From a virus, in IMG/VR virus record IMGVR_UViG_3300046007_006255, positions 1-33,976 of that record: a stretch of 33,976 nucleotides of DNA. One strand, given 5' to 3'. This document shows, piece by piece, positions 23,862 to 30,596 of this stretch; position 1 is the first letter of the stretch; each line of letters starts with the position of its first letter. Made by a program: the position numbers and the translations under genes. The notes beneath the pieces are model-generated. The model saw nothing but the letters and a program-made list of their open reading frames with translations. It was not told where the DNA came from and ran no database searches.

Positions 23862-24035
23862 ATGACAGAACTAACAGTCGAACAGGCAAACAAAATGCCT
23901 TTTATAGGTTGGGTTAAACATTTTAAACCCGACTGGACAGATGAGCAATGTGAGTTCTATTTATGGGAATACACTTGCTTTCCATTTGGTTTTAAAGACG
24001 TAATAAAACAACTCAATGAGCAACTTAAAGACTAA
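23862..24035 (+). CDS. small hypothetical protein (57 residues)
   Basis: A short open frame rich in aromatic residues and acidic at its centre: residues 13-21 PFIGWVKHF, then DWTDEQCEFYLWEYTCFPFGF and a charged C-terminal helix. It is preceded by a TTTTAAAACTTTAAGACATAACC leader related to other leaders here, and overlaps the next gene by 20 bases. Codon use and the leader support a real gene, but its function is unknown. Confidence 0.55.
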   Translation: MTELTVEQANKMPFIGWVKHFKPDWTDEQCEFYLWEYTCFPFGFKDVIKQLNEQLKD

Positions 24036-24276
24036 ATACATTATCCTATTTATTGCCGCTGTAATTATCGAAATAGCAAGTACGTTTTATATTAGTGCTG
24101 TTTCGGATAGGCAGCTTTTGCCGATGGTCTGGTGGGCATTTATAGGACCTTTCTTAGGCTTGCCCTTCCTTGCCTATCAGATCGAAGCAAAGAACAACTG
24201 GCAGCGCTTTAAATTAGCTTTGTGTTATGGCTCTGGCTATGCCTTAGGAGCGGCATTGGTAAATATTTTTTTATAA
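24016..24276 (+). CDS. small integral membrane protein, holin candidate
   Basis: An 86-residue protein with three probable transmembrane segments (about residues 8-27, 35-54 and 66-86). The size and topology fit a class I holin, and the next gene is a cell-wall hydrolase, so it may form the lysis hole. However, that hydrolase has its own signal peptide and would not strictly need it. The start ATG overlaps the previous small gene. Confidence 0.55.
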   Translation: MSNLKTKYIILFIAAVIIEIASTFYISAVSDRQLLPMVWWAFIGPFLGLPFLAYQIEAKNNWQRFKLALCYGSGYALGAALVNIFL

Positions 24277-24293
24277 TCTAAATCCTTATTTTT

Positions 24294-24812
24294 ATGAAAA
24301 CTACAATCTTGATAATTACAGCCTTTTTGTTTAGCTCTGCAACCTTCCCAGCGCTAAAAAAGCAACCAGCAAAAAATCACATTGAGCAATACATCAATAA
24401 GTATTTAAGGACTGCAAAGAAGGAAGCGGAGCTGTTTAATATACCAGTAAGTATAACGCTGGCTCAGGGTATAATTGAGAGCAACTGCGGACGATCAAGT
24501 CTGGCCAGAAAGCACAATAACCACTTCGGAGTTAAATGGCACAAAGGCAGAAAGGAAAAGTTTGCGGTTTATCAAGATGACACTCCGAAAGATAGGTTCG
24601 TTGTTTATCGCTCATCGTGGTGGTCATATCGGGACCACTCCAGATTATTAACATCAAGGCACTACAGGCACCTGACAAAGCTCAAAAGAACTGATTATAA
24701 AAGATGGGCGCGAGGTTTAAAAAAGTGCGGATATGCAACTCATCCAAAATATGCCGAAATACTTATTAGTGTTATTGAAAAATATGAGCTTTGGCGCTAT
24801 GATCTAAAATAA
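24294..24812 (+). CDS. secreted glucosaminidase-type peptidoglycan hydrolase
   Basis: A 172-residue protein with an N-terminal signal sequence (residues 1 to ~20) and a mannosyl-glycoprotein endo-N-acetylglucosaminidase (FlgJ/LytG-like) domain. The signature AQGIIESNCGRS carries the catalytic glutamate Glu62, followed by HNNHFGVK, YRSSWWSYRDHSR and the C-terminal KCGYATHPKYAE. It should cut peptidoglycan glycan strands from the periplasm. It is a third cell-wall enzyme besides the two YkuD-like lysins. The ATCCTTATTTTT leader before its ATG belongs to the shared leader family. A terminator follows. Confidence 0.85.
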   Translation: MKTTILIITAFLFSSATFPALKKQPAKNHIEQYINKYLRTAKKEAELFNIPVSITLAQGIIESNCGRSSLARKHNNHFGVKWHKGRKEKFAVYQDDTPKDRFVVYRSSWWSYRDHSRLLTSRHYRHLTKLKRTDYKRWARGLKKCGYATHPKYAEILISVIEKYELWRYDLK

Positions 24813-24861
24813 AGATTTATATTTGTGTGTGTGTTATAATTACTTTGGTTTTTTAGTTTAG

Positions 24862-24892
24862 CCGTTACTCTGCAGGGGGTAGCGGTTTTTTT
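24862..24892 (+). terminator. intrinsic terminator ending the lysis/accessory unit
   Basis: CCGTTAC (24862-24868) pairs with GTAGCGG (24879-24885), including one G-T pair, around a 10-base loop, and is followed by seven T (24886-24892). It separates the accessory unit from the head genes. Confidence 0.85.
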
Positions 24893-24927
24893 ATATTTTA
24901 TCGTTTTTTTTTGAGTAAATACATCTT

Positions 24928-24935
24928 TATTTTTG
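24928..24935 (+). promoter_or_regulatory. candidate head-operon promoter (-7 box)
   Basis: TATTTTTG matches TAnnTTTG and lies 18 bases before the ATG of the prohead protease gene, just after the terminator. A TTTG at 24910-24913 could be a -33 element, but the 14-base gap is shorter than usual. Another match, TATATTTG (24818-24825), lies ahead of the terminator. Confidence 0.5.
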
Positions 24936-24953
24936 TTCAAAATCTATAAAACG

Positions 24954-25928
24954 ATGTTTGAATTAAATATTTTCGGCACGATCGGAAGCAAAGACACCGA
25001 AACGAAAGACACGGTAAAAAAGGCTTTGAATGAAGCTGGCGGTCAGGACGTGCTAATCAATATATCGAGCTCAGGCGGTTCTATTATCGAGGGTATGGCA
25101 ATTTCTGAAATGATCGCTTTATATTCAGGTAAAACCACAACGAGAGGCATCGGGATTGTTGCCAGCGCTGCGACAATTATCTTGATGGCAGGCAAAAAAA
25201 AGGAGATGACTAAAAACTCTTTTTTTATGATGCACAATAGCTGGGGCGGAGTTGAAGGGAACGTGTTTGAACTTGAAAAGACTATCGAGCTTTTGAGAAT
25301 GTTTGACGAGCAAATGGCTGCAATTTATACGGCTCAGCTCGAAAGCAAAGGAAAGCTAATCGGAGGCAGCAAAGAAAAGACTCTGGAGGAAGTTAAAAAA
25401 ATGATGTCGGCAGAAACATGGCTCACGGCAGATGAGGCGCTCGAGATGGGTTTTATTGACATGATAGTCGAAGAGAAAAAAGAGGAAAACTCTATATATG
25501 AAGAAGCTTATGCAATGATTAGAGCAGAGGCAAAATTTAAAAACATTCCAAATAAAATCAAAAACAGTATGCAAGTTGAAAAAAAGACTTTTCTCCAGCA
25601 ACTCGCTGCAATGTTTGGATTTAAGGCAGAAATAACTGAGCAGGAAGTCGAGACGGCTCCCGTTGTTGAGGACAAAGCCGAAGAGCCAGCCATTGAGGCA
25701 AAAGAGGAAGTTAAGACCGACGACAAAGCCGAATTGGAGGCAAAAATCGAAGCTCTGGACAGACAGCTCGAGGAAAAACAACTCAAACTCGAAGCTTTGG
25801 AGGCTGAAATTCAGGCGAAAATTAGCTATAAAAGCGACGTAAAAGCGGAAAAAACTGCGGAAATCGGTTTCACTCAGGAGCAGATAGTGCAGGCTTCAAA
25901 ATTTATTAACTCACTTATCAAAAACTAA
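24954..25928 (+). CDS. ClpP-type prohead protease with C-terminal scaffold region
   Basis: A 324-residue protein. Residues 1-185 are a ClpP/S49-like head-maturation serine protease, with the oxyanion region SSSGGSIIEG (38-47), nucleophile Ser71 in VASAA and His94 in MMHNSWGG. Residues ~205-324 are highly charged, with a long coiled coil (ELEAKIEALDRQLEEKQLKL), the usual scaffold part. The protease digests the scaffold and itself before DNA entry. ATG 24954 is chosen over the TTG at 24933, which would overlap the -7 box. An in-frame ATG at 25569 (Met206) could start a separate scaffold protein. Confidence 0.88.
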   Translation: MFELNIFGTIGSKDTETKDTVKKALNEAGGQDVLINISSSGGSIIEGMAISEMIALYSGKTTTRGIGIVASAATIILMAGKKKEMTKNSFFMMHNSWGGVEGNVFELEKTIELLRMFDEQMAAIYTAQLESKGKLIGGSKEKTLEEVKKMMSAETWLTADEALEMGFIDMIVEEKKEENSIYEEAYAMIRAEAKFKNIPNKIKNSMQVEKKTFLQQLAAMFGFKAEITEQEVETAPVVEDKAEEPAIEAKEEVKTDDKAELEAKIEALDRQLEEKQLKLEALEAEIQAKISYKSDVKAEKTAEIGFTQEQIVQASKFINSLIKN

Positions 25929-25934
25929 CATAAA

Positions 25935-26726
25935 ATGTCATTTAATAAAGAAAACTTTTTTGTTGAGGGTAACTCTGAGGAGTTTTTCTTCAGCCGAACT
26001 AATCCACTCGCAAACGCTGCCAATGCTGAGATACTAAAAATTGAGGATTGTGGCGGTTGCTGCGATATTCAGCTTGATTTAGATATGTCAACAACTGCAG
26101 GGACAACTACAATCGAGTTTAACACTCCGACCGACGACTACGACACAAAATACGTAAAAGTTCAAATCACAGACGGACAAGGCAATTTTGTTACTGCAGT
26201 TGGCACTGGTGTTGTTGACGAGCTTACACTTGACGTTACAGGTCTTAACGGCTCAGACTGGTCAGTTATTATCGAGATCTCAATTGGTGAACTTGATATA
26301 CTCGGCTGCGATTGTGTAAAGAAATTCAGCTTTGCATATAACGGCGGAGATTTGTCAATCGATACTGAAGCTATTGGAATTGGTATTCTAAGAGGTTCGG
26401 CTACTGAGGGCGGAACGTATAACTTAACGACTATTCCTGCAGGAGCTTTTCCCGATGGCGGAACAGATGAAGACTTTGACTTTTACGTTCGAAACATTGG
26501 AGCAAATGCTTTGAGAGTGGAATCAATTTCTATAACTGGCGACGTTTTATCAGCTGCTTTTGATACTACTTTTATTGGTAGTGGTACATTATTCCCAAGT
26601 GATATTCGTAAAATAGCAACGACTTTAGATTCATCTGGAGCTGTTGGCAGTTATTCGGGTACGGTAGTTTTTAACTACACGGATGGCACTACTCAGGTAA
26701 TTACAATTACTTATACTTTAGCGTAA
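25935..26726 (+). CDS. putative capsid decoration protein with Ig-like domains
   Basis: A 263-residue beta-rich protein placed exactly between the protease/scaffold and the major capsid gene, where decoration proteins usually lie. The first ~130 residues contain cysteine pairs (CGGCC at about 39-43, CDC near 123) and Thr-rich strands. The C-terminal half (DFDFYVRNIGANALRVESISITGD, then GSYSGTVVFNYTDGTTQVITITY) resembles abnormal-spindle-like/'choice-of-anchor D' Ig-like sandwiches. The role is inferred from position and fold-like pattern. It starts 6 bases after the protease stop. Confidence 0.55.
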   Translation: MSFNKENFFVEGNSEEFFFSRTNPLANAANAEILKIEDCGGCCDIQLDLDMSTTAGTTTIEFNTPTDDYDTKYVKVQITDGQGNFVTAVGTGVVDELTLDVTGLNGSDWSVIIEISIGELDILGCDCVKKFSFAYNGGDLSIDTEAIGIGILRGSATEGGTYNLTTIPAGAFPDGGTDEDFDFYVRNIGANALRVESISITGDVLSAAFDTTFIGSGTLFPSDIRKIATTLDSSGAVGSYSGTVVFNYTDGTTQVITITYTLA

Positions 26727-26761
26727 TAAATATTATTTCAAAAAATCAAAATTTTAAATAT

Positions 26762-27751
26762 ATGGCAACTTTTGAAGCTGGACAGTTCAGAATCGGACTT
26801 GTAGGCACTCAAGCGCAGGAAATGCTTTTCAAACCAGTATTTTTTGACGCTGAAATCGAAGATATTTTCGAGACAATGGTACTCGTTAACAATAAGCAGC
26901 AAATCGGGTATGTAGGCGTTATGGAGGATATTATGCAGCTGTCTGGCGGTTGCGGTTGGACTCCAAAAGGTGCGCTCGGCTTGTTTGAAAGATGTATCGA
27001 AGTAGACGAAATCAAAGTTAATCTTGAGCTTTGTTACGACGAATTTCTCGGCACTGTTTATAAGCAAAAACTTAAGGCAGGGACTCAGAGCAGCAACTTG
27101 GAAGGCACTATATTTATGCAGATTTTAATGACCCGCATGGTGCAGGCTCTCCGCAAACAGATGTTAAAAGTTGCTTTTTTTGGAAACAAGGCAAGCGTGG
27201 ACGATGCTGTAAATATTACAGACGGTATGTGGTCTGTTTATATTCCACAATTGGTTGCTAACAACTTGGTTCCTTATATCAATTCAAACTCAGGCACTCC
27301 GCTTGGCGCTGGTGACGGTATTGATTTATTGACTGCAGTTTGGGAAAATAGCACAAACGTATTGTCAGCAGTTCCTGAGGCTCAAAAAGTTTTCTTAGTT
27401 TCGGCTAATGTTTACCGTCAATACCTGCAGGATTTGCAAAATAATGGTGTAAGCTCTGCGGCTCACTTGACATTGTTAACTAATGGCGCTCAGCGTTTGA
27501 CGTTCAATGGTATTGAGGTTAAACCAATGTACGATTGGCAGCAATACGCTGATGCCTATTTGAATGTTCAGGACGCTAACTTTGTGCTATACACAGAGCG
27601 TACTAACTTTGTTTTAGGTACTGATATTGCTAATCCGATCAATCAGGCTATGGCTTGGCACGATATGGAAGAAGAAAAATTGAAAGTGAAATCACGTTTT
27701 TACCTTGGTTTCAACTACAAGCATTCAGACCTGATCACGGTTGCATACTAA
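26762..27751 (+). CDS. major capsid protein (HK97-like)
   Basis: A 329-residue protein expected to form the icosahedral shell. It has a long N-terminal arm with an extended helical region, a central segment (NGAQRLTFNGIEVKPMYDW) typical of the HK97 P-domain to A-domain junction, and a C-terminal strand-rich end (KSRFYLGFNYKHSDLITVAY). Position after protease/scaffold and before portal supports the call. The gene has its own A/T-rich leader and more balanced codons than its neighbours, as expected for a very highly expressed gene. Confidence 0.8.
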   Translation: MATFEAGQFRIGLVGTQAQEMLFKPVFFDAEIEDIFETMVLVNNKQQIGYVGVMEDIMQLSGGCGWTPKGALGLFERCIEVDEIKVNLELCYDEFLGTVYKQKLKAGTQSSNLEGTIFMQILMTRMVQALRKQMLKVAFFGNKASVDDAVNITDGMWSVYIPQLVANNLVPYINSNSGTPLGAGDGIDLLTAVWENSTNVLSAVPEAQKVFLVSANVYRQYLQDLQNNGVSSAAHLTLLTNGAQRLTFNGIEVKPMYDWQQYADAYLNVQDANFVLYTERTNFVLGTDIANPINQAMAWHDMEEEKLKVKSRFYLGFNYKHSDLITVAY

Positions 27752-27778
27752 TTTTTTAACCTAAATAAAAATATAACT

Positions 27779-28312
27779 ATGAGCTGTTTAACAACAGGTT
27801 TAACAATAGATTGCGCAAACGCCTGCGCTGGTGGTTTAGCTAAGTTTTGGGTGGCTTCGAAAGAAGATGTATCCGCTTTGAATATCACGGCTGGCGAAAT
27901 TGACACAATCACAATGGTAGGAGCGACAAAATTTTATGAGTTTGAACCTTACCAAGAAACTGCAAACTTCACCGAGACTGGCGAAAGAGTAAACTGTAAT
28001 ACGGTTATTACTCAAACTTTAGTTGCTATTTTTCCATGCCACGCTTTGGCAACGAGAGAGGCAATTAAGGAGCTGCAAGATTGTTGCTGCGGTTTTATCG
28101 TAATCCATGAGGAGAACAACGGTACTCGCTGGATGTGGGGCGCTCCAGACGCTTTGACAACTTTGGGAATTGCTTACCCTGCTCAGCTGACAAACTTCGA
28201 AACAGTTACAGGAACAGCTATTAACGACCAGAACCAATCGACTATTACTTTAACGTCAAGAGGTACTGTCCAAGCAATTCCAGTTGCTTCAACTGTTACT
28301 ATTCCAGTCTAA
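27779..28312 (+). CDS. probable major tail tube or head-associated protein
   Basis: A 177-residue beta-rich protein with several cysteines (DCANACAGG, QDCCCG). The order of segments (GGLAKFWVASKEDVSALNI, then KFYEFEPYQETANFTE, a helix AIKELQDCCCG, then GTRWMWGAPD) resembles tail tube subunits. It sits in a two-gene unit with the major capsid gene ahead of a terminator, consistent with a second high-copy virion protein. A head protein cannot be excluded because the other tail genes are 10 kb away. Confidence 0.5.
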   Translation: MSCLTTGLTIDCANACAGGLAKFWVASKEDVSALNITAGEIDTITMVGATKFYEFEPYQETANFTETGERVNCNTVITQTLVAIFPCHALATREAIKELQDCCCGFIVIHEENNGTRWMWGAPDALTTLGIAYPAQLTNFETVTGTAINDQNQSTITLTSRGTVQAIPVASTVTIPV

Positions 28313-28340
28313 TTTTTGGATTTTGGGGAATTCATACGGA

Positions 28341-28370
28341 GGGGGAGGGTTTTTATCCTTCCCCTTTTTT
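28341..28370 (+). terminator. intrinsic terminator / attenuator after the capsid genes
   Basis: GGGGGAGG (28341-28348) pairs with CCTTCCCC (28357-28364), with one G-T pair, around an 8-base loop, followed by six T. No promoter is seen between it and the next gene (28390), so partial read-through to the portal gene is likely. Confidence 0.85.
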
Positions 28371-28389
28371 AAATTAAAAATCTGTTTTT

Positions 28390-28590
28390 ATGTTTAAAGT
28401 AAAAGAAAAATTTATCGATTGTACGGTTTATAATACGAATTTTACCGTACATTTGTCTAAGGCAAGTCAGGAGCAGCTCGAGCACTTATATCACATAGGT
28501 TTCAAGGGCGTTGAATTGGTAGGAAAAAAGCCAAAAAATAAGGCTGTAGACAACTTTAAAGCAGAATCGACAGACAATAATAATGAGTAG
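28390..28590 (+). CDS. small hypothetical protein before portal
   Basis: A 66-residue protein with a beta-rich start (FKVKEKFIDCTVYNTNFTVHLS), a short helix (QEQLEHLYHIGF) and a disordered charged tail. It overlaps the portal start by 8 bases. A similar small gene between capsid and portal is often a neck or assembly factor, but no family is recognised. Confidence 0.55.
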   Translation: MFKVKEKFIDCTVYNTNFTVHLSKASQEQLEHLYHIGFKGVELVGKKPKNKAVDNFKAESTDNNNE

Positions 28591-29974
28591 AAGAAAAGCC
28601 GTTATATCGGGCGAAAATAAGCCAAAACAAGACGTCTATGCGTGGGGCTCTCTCAATTCGGGAGTGCATCCCTTCAAAGTAGACGATATTTTCAGAGAAC
28701 CGTCAAAAGAAATTTTAGATCGGACGGTCTGGGAATATGTACCCTTTAGCACTTATGATCTTTGCAGGCTCGACCGATTGCAGGCTATTTGCAATAATAG
28801 CCCGACAACGGCTGGCATAATTCAACAAAAAGTAAATTATTTCGGTGGCGATGGCTTTTATACGGTTTCTGCGGCTACAATGTCAATGCTTGCGAGCTTA
28901 AAAACAGCAAAATCAGAGGCGGCTGAAATAACGGAAGAGCAGATCCAAAGTTTAAATGATTGGTTAACTTTATTGACTCCAGAGGGGTTAAATGTCGAGG
29001 AGCTTACAGCTAAAATTTGCAAAGATTTTGCGAGCTTTGGCAATGCCTTTATCGAAGTTCAGCGGATAAAAGTAGGTCAGACAAAAAAGTATTATTTGCG
29101 CTGTTTGCCGATTAACTGGTGCCGACCTCGAAAGGCTGCAAAGGATAGCATTTATCCTACTCATATAGGTGTCTCAGACGAATTCGAGGAGGCGTGGGAG
29201 ATCACTCCGCAAAATGTAACTGACCTGCCTATCTTTCCAGCTTTTGAAAAAATCGGAGGGGTTGAAAAGTCAATAGTTCACTTAAAAAATTATGAGCCGA
29301 CTTTGGTTTATTGGGGCATCCCTGACTGGGTGAGCGCAAAGATATGGGCAGAGCTTGAATATAGGATACCAAAATTTAATCAAAGCAAGTTCGAAAATGG
29401 TTTCACTCCTTCGGCTATTATTTCGCTGTTTGGCTCAGCCAATCAAGAGGAAGCTCAACAAGTAGTTCGAGCAATGAAGGAATGTTTTACTGGCACTGGG
29501 AATAATAGCAAAATGTTTATTCAGGCTTTGAGAGATCCGACTTATAAAAGCGACGTTCAAGTTTTGAATAGCAGCAATGAGGGCGAATTTTTGAACTTAC
29601 AAAATATGGCTCAGACTAATATCATTGCAGCACATAGATGGTCGGTGTCGCTCACGGGACTTCGAACAGCTGGAAGCTTAGGAACAAATCAACAAATCCG
29701 CTCTGAGTTCGACATTGTTTATAATACGGTCATTCGTCCGATGCAAAGATTGTACCTTACAAAGTTCCTTAATCCAGTTATCCAAGACGCGGGCAAATGG
29801 CTCGGCTTTGACTGGTCCAATATTGCGCTCGATATAGCGAAGCCAATGCCAGTGAGTTTTGCTGGGGATATTCCGATCAAAGATATTTTGACCGTTGACG
29901 AGATGAGAGCTGAGTTAGGGTTTCAACAAATAGAACAAGAGCAAAATAATACAGAAAATGCAGACACTAATTAA
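28583..29974 (+). CDS. portal protein
   Basis: A 463-residue protein forming the dodecameric ring through which TerL pumps DNA. It has an N-terminal helical region, a wing domain (residues ~130-260), a crown/stem segment (FENGFTPSAIISLFG, about 270-284), and the characteristic hydrophobic-polar helix after SSNEGEFLNLQNMAQTNI with QQIRSEFDIVYNTVIRPMQ. This order is typical of HK97-type phage portals. It overlaps the upstream gene by 8 bases and the connector gene by 17 bases. Confidence 0.85.
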   Translation: MSRRKAVISGENKPKQDVYAWGSLNSGVHPFKVDDIFREPSKEILDRTVWEYVPFSTYDLCRLDRLQAICNNSPTTAGIIQQKVNYFGGDGFYTVSAATMSMLASLKTAKSEAAEITEEQIQSLNDWLTLLTPEGLNVEELTAKICKDFASFGNAFIEVQRIKVGQTKKYYLRCLPINWCRPRKAAKDSIYPTHIGVSDEFEEAWEITPQNVTDLPIFPAFEKIGGVEKSIVHLKNYEPTLVYWGIPDWVSAKIWAELEYRIPKFNQSKFENGFTPSAIISLFGSANQEEAQQVVRAMKECFTGTGNNSKMFIQALRDPTYKSDVQVLNSSNEGEFLNLQNMAQTNIIAAHRWSVSLTGLRTAGSLGTNQQIRSEFDIVYNTVIRPMQRLYLTKFLNPVIQDAGKWLGFDWSNIALDIAKPMPVSFAGDIPIKDILTVDEMRAELGFQQIEQEQNNTENADTN

Positions 29975-30596
29975 GCCAGCTGAGGTAGTCAATACGGGAA
30001 TTTATCGACCTGCTCCAGTTACGGCTCGTTTCGATGTTAATCAAATAAGCCCTCACATTAAGGATAGTGAAGAAAGGTTTATACAGCCACTTCTGGGGCT
30101 TGCCTTATACAATGATATGATCGCTCAACAAAATCCCTTAGAGAGCAATTATAACCCAGCTGTCGGGGCAATAGTTAATAAGTTTATTGCGCCTGCTCCT
30201 GCAGTATATGAAACGCTTTGGACTGACTTTTTGCTGAGATATACTGCTTATGCTGTTTACTATGAAGTATTGCCTTATTTGACTATTCAAGTAAGTAGTA
30301 AAGGTATTTATCAAAATGACAGTGAGTTCGCTCAAAATGCAGGTGTATCTGGCGTGCGCTTTCTGCAAGACAATATGATGCAAAGGATTGACAATTTAAA
30401 GCCACTGATTGAAAACTTCCTTTGCGCTAATAAAACGCTTTTGCCTTTATTTGACGCTAAAAATTGCCCTTGCGAGGACGATTGTGGGCACTGCCATACA
30501 AACTGTGGATGCGGATATTTTAATATGACTGGCAAGCACTGCCATACCTGCGAAACGAAAAAAAATACTTCAACTAATATAATATTCTACTCATGA
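29958..30596 (+). CDS. head-tail connector-like protein with cysteine-rich tail
   Basis: A 212-residue protein. Residues 1-155 are helical, similar in kind to the gp6/adaptor proteins that bind below the portal (HIKDSEERFIQPLLGLALYN). The C-terminus is unusual: residues ~170-200 hold many cysteines and histidines (CPCEDDCGHCHTNCGCGYF then CHTCE), which could bind zinc or form disulfides. It lies between portal and fibre genes and overlaps both by 4-17 bases. Confidence 0.6.
   Translation: MQTLIKPAEVVNTGIYRPAPVTARFDVNQISPHIKDSEERFIQPLLGLALYNDMIAQQNPLESNYNPAVGAIVNKFIAPAPAVYETLWTDFLLRYTAYAVYYEVLPYLTIQVSSKGIYQNDSEFAQNAGVSGVRFLQDNMMQRIDNLKPLIENFLCANKTLLPLFDAKNCPCEDDCGHCHTNCGCGYFNMTGKHCHTCETKKNTSTNIIFYS

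Noticed and set aside
25356-25781. 141-residue minus-strand open frame inside the prohead protease gene, and similar long antisense frames at 13965-14330 and 19043-19390
   Set aside because: They are low-complexity, cysteine/phenylalanine/serine-rich translations typical of antisense shadows, with no leader, and the plus-strand genes are clear.
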